DNA of 64,000 nt from contig NW_021167092.1 in NCBI RefSeq assembly GCF_003711515.1, positions 177,073 to 241,072 on the forward strand, in the 5' to 3' direction. The stretch is from Sodiomyces alkalinus F11 (lineage: Eukaryota > Ascomycota > Sordariomycetes > Glomerellales > Plectosphaerellaceae). Below are positions 60,251 through 64,000 of the stretch, one piece after another. The notes under the pieces were generated by a model. It was not told where the DNA came from. It did no database searches and was given only the letters and a program-made list of their open reading frames with translations. The position numbers and the translations under genes are program-made. Every line of letters begins with the position of its first letter. The stretch's first letter is position 1.

Positions 60251-60659
60251 TGAGCAGAGTGATAAATAATAGTAATATTATTATTATTTATTATTTATTA
60301 TGTTTATTATTTTGATTTTTTATTCTATTTTCTTTATCCTATTAGAAAGTAGTAAAAATAGCGCTGTACATAGCTATATAGTCTAGCCGTTAAATATTGG
60401 CGTAATTTACACTGTTTTTATTACTAAAGATATAAAAAAGAGGGTAAAAACAAATATACTACGAAAGTAGATAGATTTACGGGTTATATAGCTATATACT
60501 ATAGAAGTAAGTCTCCTAGAAAACACCACCAAAAGTCGAAAAACGGGTCCCGGGCGGTAGTATTACTACGAACATAAGGCTCGCTATTAATTACGGAAAA
60601 TAAAACGGGCTCCCGTTAGTGTAGTATTAGAAGAGTATTTTTATATAACGGCTATTACT
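60251..60659. other. AT-rich interval after LINE E
   Basis: Begins with the ATTATTATT tail of LINE E and continues AT-rich. No gene, LTR or known repeat was recognised to about 60660. Confidence 0.5.
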
Positions 60660-61205
60660 TAGTATAGGAGTGGAATTTAACGATCCAGAATTAAGGATCC
60701 TATACGATAATAACTAAACGATACGGTTAGTTAATTAAGAGATTAGCACGTTAATACCGCCCCTACGCTATATAGATATCCACGGCTACTAGTTATATTA
60801 AGTAAAGGAATAAGGGTAAATACCTATAATATACATTATAAGCGCGGAAATAGTCTTAGATAGCCTAATACAGGCATTATACGGCGAGAAGTTTAAGCTA
60901 TTTAGAGCTTAGGTAGGCAAAGTGGATATACGGGAACGGTTATACTAAAATAAGCTATAGAAAGTCCGGATAGAATAGTTAGAGGACCTGGAGCATAACC
61001 TTAAGGGCGGTTATAGCGAAGAGATTATATAGCTATTATATCTGCTAGTTACGAATAGCTTTACTCATCTAACTAATATTTAGGACGATTAAGGGGTATA
61101 TTAAATAGACTATAGTTTTTACGGCTACGTAACGGACCGGATTTAACCGAGATTATAATCTCGGCCACTCCGGGTAGATACCTACAGAATCTGCTATCGC
61201 ACGTT
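60660..61205 (+). pseudogene. Copia RNase H relic, plus strand
   Basis: A frame with RIP-type stops reads ELRILYDNN*TIRLVN, PPLRYIDIHGY, VKE*G*IPIIYIISAEIV, then ALYGEKFKLFRA*VGKVDIRERL. This is the end of a Copia RNase H (DNQ..I.LV, R.IDI..H.L, I.YI.....AD.L..AL, F...LG.VDI). It is the 3' stump of a plus-strand Copia whose remaining parts and LTR are missing. It joins the LTR of Copia-4 at about 61205. Confidence 0.75.
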
Positions 61206-61469
61206 AAAATAGCACTTATATAATCAACTTAATAGAGCAGAAATCTCGTGTGTGTGTATTATGTTAAGTTATATCTATATAAGTCTCTTATGCCCTTAAT
61301 TCAGGTGGTAAAGACTCTGTTATAGGTACTATATTATTTGGATTCTATCTGGTCTTTTCCAGCATCCTCCGTTATTATATCTTAATACCCGAGGTCCCTA
61401 AGATCCGAAGCCCTTAGTCAGGTATAGATTCCCTAGGGACTATATCGTGGTCCGTGTGCCTATATAACA
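61206..61469 (-). repeat. Copia-4 3' LTR, truncated at its inner-strand end
   Basis: On the coding strand it starts TGTTATATAGGCACACGG next to the polypurine tract. It aligns with 18503-18777 but lacks the terminal TATATAACA on the left. Confidence 0.8.
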
Positions 61470-61779
61470 CACCCCCTTACTTAAGATAGGTCTTCCCAGG
61501 TTAACTAACTAATCAGAGGCTTCGGTTTGAGGCAGAAGCTCTTAACTTTTCTATTATAAAATTAATAGTTAAGGGAAAACGCCCTCGTAAAAGGGATCTA
61601 AATCCGCCCTATTTAACCGTTTAATTTAATTCTATGTTAATTAGTTCCTTAATTCTCATTAGCCGGATCTACTTAATCGGATCTATATTTATCGGATCTA
61701 CTACGCCCTTGGTGGCCTTCGTTATCGTTACTGCCGTGGCTTTAACGCGTTTAATCTCTTCGTGTAGTTATTCTAACTA

Positions 61780-62470
61780 CTCGATACGATCCTTTTAATC
61801 CGTTAAATTAAGCTATTATTATAGTCTTTTAATCCCTGCCTCCGGTAATACCTTTATTAAGCCGCCCGCGACTATATCCTTCGTGTTAACGTACATAACC
61901 TTAAAAAGGCCTTACTATACTAACTAGCGCACCTACTAGTTATAAATATTAATATCCCCTAGCCTTATTCGCAGGCGTTATGCCTTCTTATTAACAAGGT
62001 TAATAGTTTACTAATTATCGTAATATAACTATGGTTAGTATTAATCCAACCGAAGCTTTAAATCTCTTAATATCCGACTAATAAATAATATCTCCTTAGC
62101 CGCCTTTATAAGAGCGAGTAGTTCCAACTCTATTAACGACGTTATTACTATTGGTTACTTACCCGCCTTCTAATTAATACTACCGCCGAAGAGCTTTATC
62201 GTATATCCTTATAAACTCTTATAGTCTGCATTATCCCTGAAGAATGCGTCGCTTACGGTTAAGAAGAGTCTATCCGCACCGAGTTCTAGGTAATAGTGTC
62301 TTATATAGTATAAGAATAGCAGGACTTATTAAGCTCTTTTAAGGTAGTTAGAGGAGGGGTTAACGTTATATTAGGAAAACTTCGAATAAGCGAATGCGAT
62401 ATCGGGTCTTATGCTAATAGCAGTATATAGAATTAAACCAATTATAGTCTAATAATAGGGGACCTCGTGA
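61780..62470 (-). pseudogene. Copia-4 RNase H
   Basis: Minus-strand remnant of RNase H collinear with that of Copia-2. The end reads YVNTKDIVAGGLIKVLPE (ADGLTKALPE type, about 61850-61905), and the N-terminal half lies at 62000-62440. It is broken by TAA/TAG. RT is absent because the element is cut at 62484. Confidence 0.78.
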
Positions 62471-62484
62471 ATTAACGCGTATAT

Positions 62485-64000
62485 ACTATTATATATATAT
62501 ATATATATGTATCTATTTAACGCCTTGACATAACACTAGTAAATACTAGGTACGCGCTCCTTCTAGAGTATCGGGCGGTACGATCTCTATATAACTGTGC
62601 TAAGGGCGTATAGTATTAACCGCTTGACTCTATAACTCTCTCTTACCAAAAACGGCAAAATCTACAGTATACTATCTAAAACGTATAAGATATATGAAAA
62701 TATCTATATCTGGCGGTACGCCCTCGGGGGCCTCCTTACTTCGTTCCTATACCGCTCCCCTATATAGCTAGGGAAGCACTCCTCTTTCTACTCGAGAGAA
62801 TAATAGGTATATCTTCTTTAGATATCCCGTTACGTCAGATATCCCGTTACGTTATTTAGTATAGTGAAGGCAGCTCTATTTATTAGGATCTCGGTAAGAG
62901 TCTTTTATATATTATACCGTTAGTTATCCTTATACTAGAGCTAGACTAGCCACTTACTATCCCTAATCCCCTTACCCTTACGGTAGTGGGCGATATACTC
63001 CCTTATCTTCGTATACCCGTAGTTATAGTCCGCGACAAAGTCTTCGTGCTTACAACGTTCGTGGTATTCTCTAAAGTCCCTGTGCCTAGGATGCGCCTAT
63101 AGAAGGCGTATTAGTATTCTACATAGTAGGCAGAGTCTTTTCGGCTTATACCGGCTAAATCCTAGTCTCTGCTAAAGGGTTTTATCGTACCCGTTTAGTT
63201 AGGATACGGTATAGTATTTTCGAAGCCTGGTTCTAGTATATATCTTAGCTTAAGCCTTTACCCTAGCCTAGGTCGGCCTTTTATTTTCTAGTAGTATACC
63301 GTATATATTATCGCTAGAGTAAAGCTTATCGGCCCTTTTATTACCCGGTATTTCTATATACCCCGGGTACTACTTAAGGTTTATAGAAACTTTACCCGCT
63401 AGTTATTACTATCGTAGGAATTCGTGTTATAACGACCTAGGGGCTATACCGGCTAGTCCCTTAAGTACTGCTTAGTTATTAATATAGTAAGAGACCTTAT
63501 CTGTCTTCGGTAGCCGTAGCGCTATAGCTAAGCCGCGCGTGGCTCCTATAACCTCTCCGTCGAATACTACCGCTTTACGGAGGTGCTAGTGCCCCGAGGT
63601 GATTTATTATCCGCTATGCTAAACGGAGTAGACCTAGGTTATACTTTATTCTCTTTATAATCTGTTAGAGTAGACTACTATATACTCTAGGGGTAGTCGA
63701 TCCGCCTATTCTTTCAAAGCCTTCGTGGCTTCTTCTTTTAGGCGGTTATTAAGTAGCTTATCATCGTATTATCTCTTAGTAAATCGGGGTTATATAAACG
63801 GGTTCCTTCATAGGTTTATTTCTATAAGCTTATAAGTCTATAGGACCCGTGATTCACGGGTAGAGGCTTTAGTCTTCTTAGTATACCCTCTATAAATTAC
63901 GGTCATAGCTTATAGAACTAGGTGCCCCGCCTCTAGCCCTATAAGTTATATCGTATACCTCCGCCGTAGGTATTCGGCGTGTTCTTCTATGGAAGGCATG
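62485..64000 (-). mobile_element. LINE F, 3' end with RNase H, continues beyond the window
   Basis: A minus-strand LINE of another family. A TA-repeat lies at its 3' side (62488-62509). A short tandem of AGATATCCCGTTACG occurs at about 62819-62852. The coding part is described separately. The 3' untranslated region is roughly 62510-62800. Confidence 0.75.
62800..64000 (-). pseudogene. LINE F ORF2 C-terminal part: RNase H and Cys/His end
   Basis: The minus frame reads PLEYIVVYSN (RNase H start with the DGS motif lost), KAVVFDGEVIGATRGLAIAL (the E of the active site), KTDKVSYYINN*AVLKGLAG (third acidic position now Asn), INLK*YPGYIEIPGNKRADKL near 63325-63395 (W.PGH..I.GN..AD type). Then RLCLLCRIL and EYHERCKHEDF, a zinc-binding end. 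It is Tad1/I-type in layout. RT lies beyond position 64000. Confidence 0.8.

Larger units (their letters stand above)
61206..62484 (-). mobile_element. Copia-4, 3' fragment of a Copia-2-type element
   Basis: Consists of the 3' LTR (61206-61469), a polypurine tract (minus strand AAGTAAGGGGGTG, 61470-61482), a 3' untranslated part and RNase H. It matches 5085-5632 joined to 13146-13650, so it shows the uninterrupted state of the site where the Gypsy went into Copia-2. It is cut at about 62484, where a TA repeat and LINE F begin. Confidence 0.85.

Overview
The window looks like a repeat island from a filamentous ascomycete (Pezizomycotina) that carries out repeat-induced point mutation (RIP). 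I found no intact gene and no recognisable host gene. Nearly every base can be assigned to decayed retroelements or to one unclassified element. The RIP signature is direct. A hand count of the first 120 bases gives TpA 16 against ApT 8, and CpA+TpG 6 against ApC+GpT 14. Stops inside the decayed frames are almost all TAA or TAG (from CAA, CAG, TGG); TGA is hardly seen. Catalytic aspartates are turned to asparagine (YVDD to YVND, YIND, YINN). Element boundaries are good to about 10-50 bp where LTRs or tails are visible. Ends of decayed reading frames are approximate.

Layout. 1-5155: a Ty1/Copia element on the minus strand (Copia-1), cut by the window start and ending in an LTR. 5156-18777: a second minus-strand Copia (Copia-2), split inside its RNase H by a complete 7.5-kb Ty3/Gypsy chromovirus (5638-13140, twin 537-bp LTRs, ACTAT target duplication). 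18779-23780: a third Copia (Copia-3), head to head with Copia-2, forming a ~5-kb inverted repeat. 24053-30305: a LINE on the minus strand (LINE A: CCHC ORF1, then endonuclease-RT-RNase H-Cys knuckle). 30306-38590: two head-to-head copies of an unclassified element (X1, X2), with ~450-bp terminal inverted repeats on X2 and a gene I do not recognise, separated by 1.35 kb of tandem repeats. 38690-39240: a 5'-truncated LINE end. 39376-46262: LINE D (minus). 46390-53780: LINE C (plus) with a 795-bp tandem duplication at its start. 53967-60250: LINE E (plus), the inverted partner of LINE D, interrupted by an 806-bp solo LTR (TSD GTGCG). 60660-61205: the 3' end of a plus-strand Copia. 61206-62484: the LTR and RNase H of another Copia-2-type element. 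62485-64000: the RNase H end of another LINE (LINE F).

The elements do not form a pathway. They are independent parasites nested and stacked into one another. The three consecutive head-to-head pairs (Copia-2/3, X1/X2, LINE D/E) give the region a striking palindromic architecture. The best candidates for new biology are (i) the X element and its unknown protein, (ii) a roughly 210-codon open frame lying antisense between pol and the 3' LTR of the Gypsy, and (iii) a frame lying antisense in the long 3' region of the LINE D/E family.
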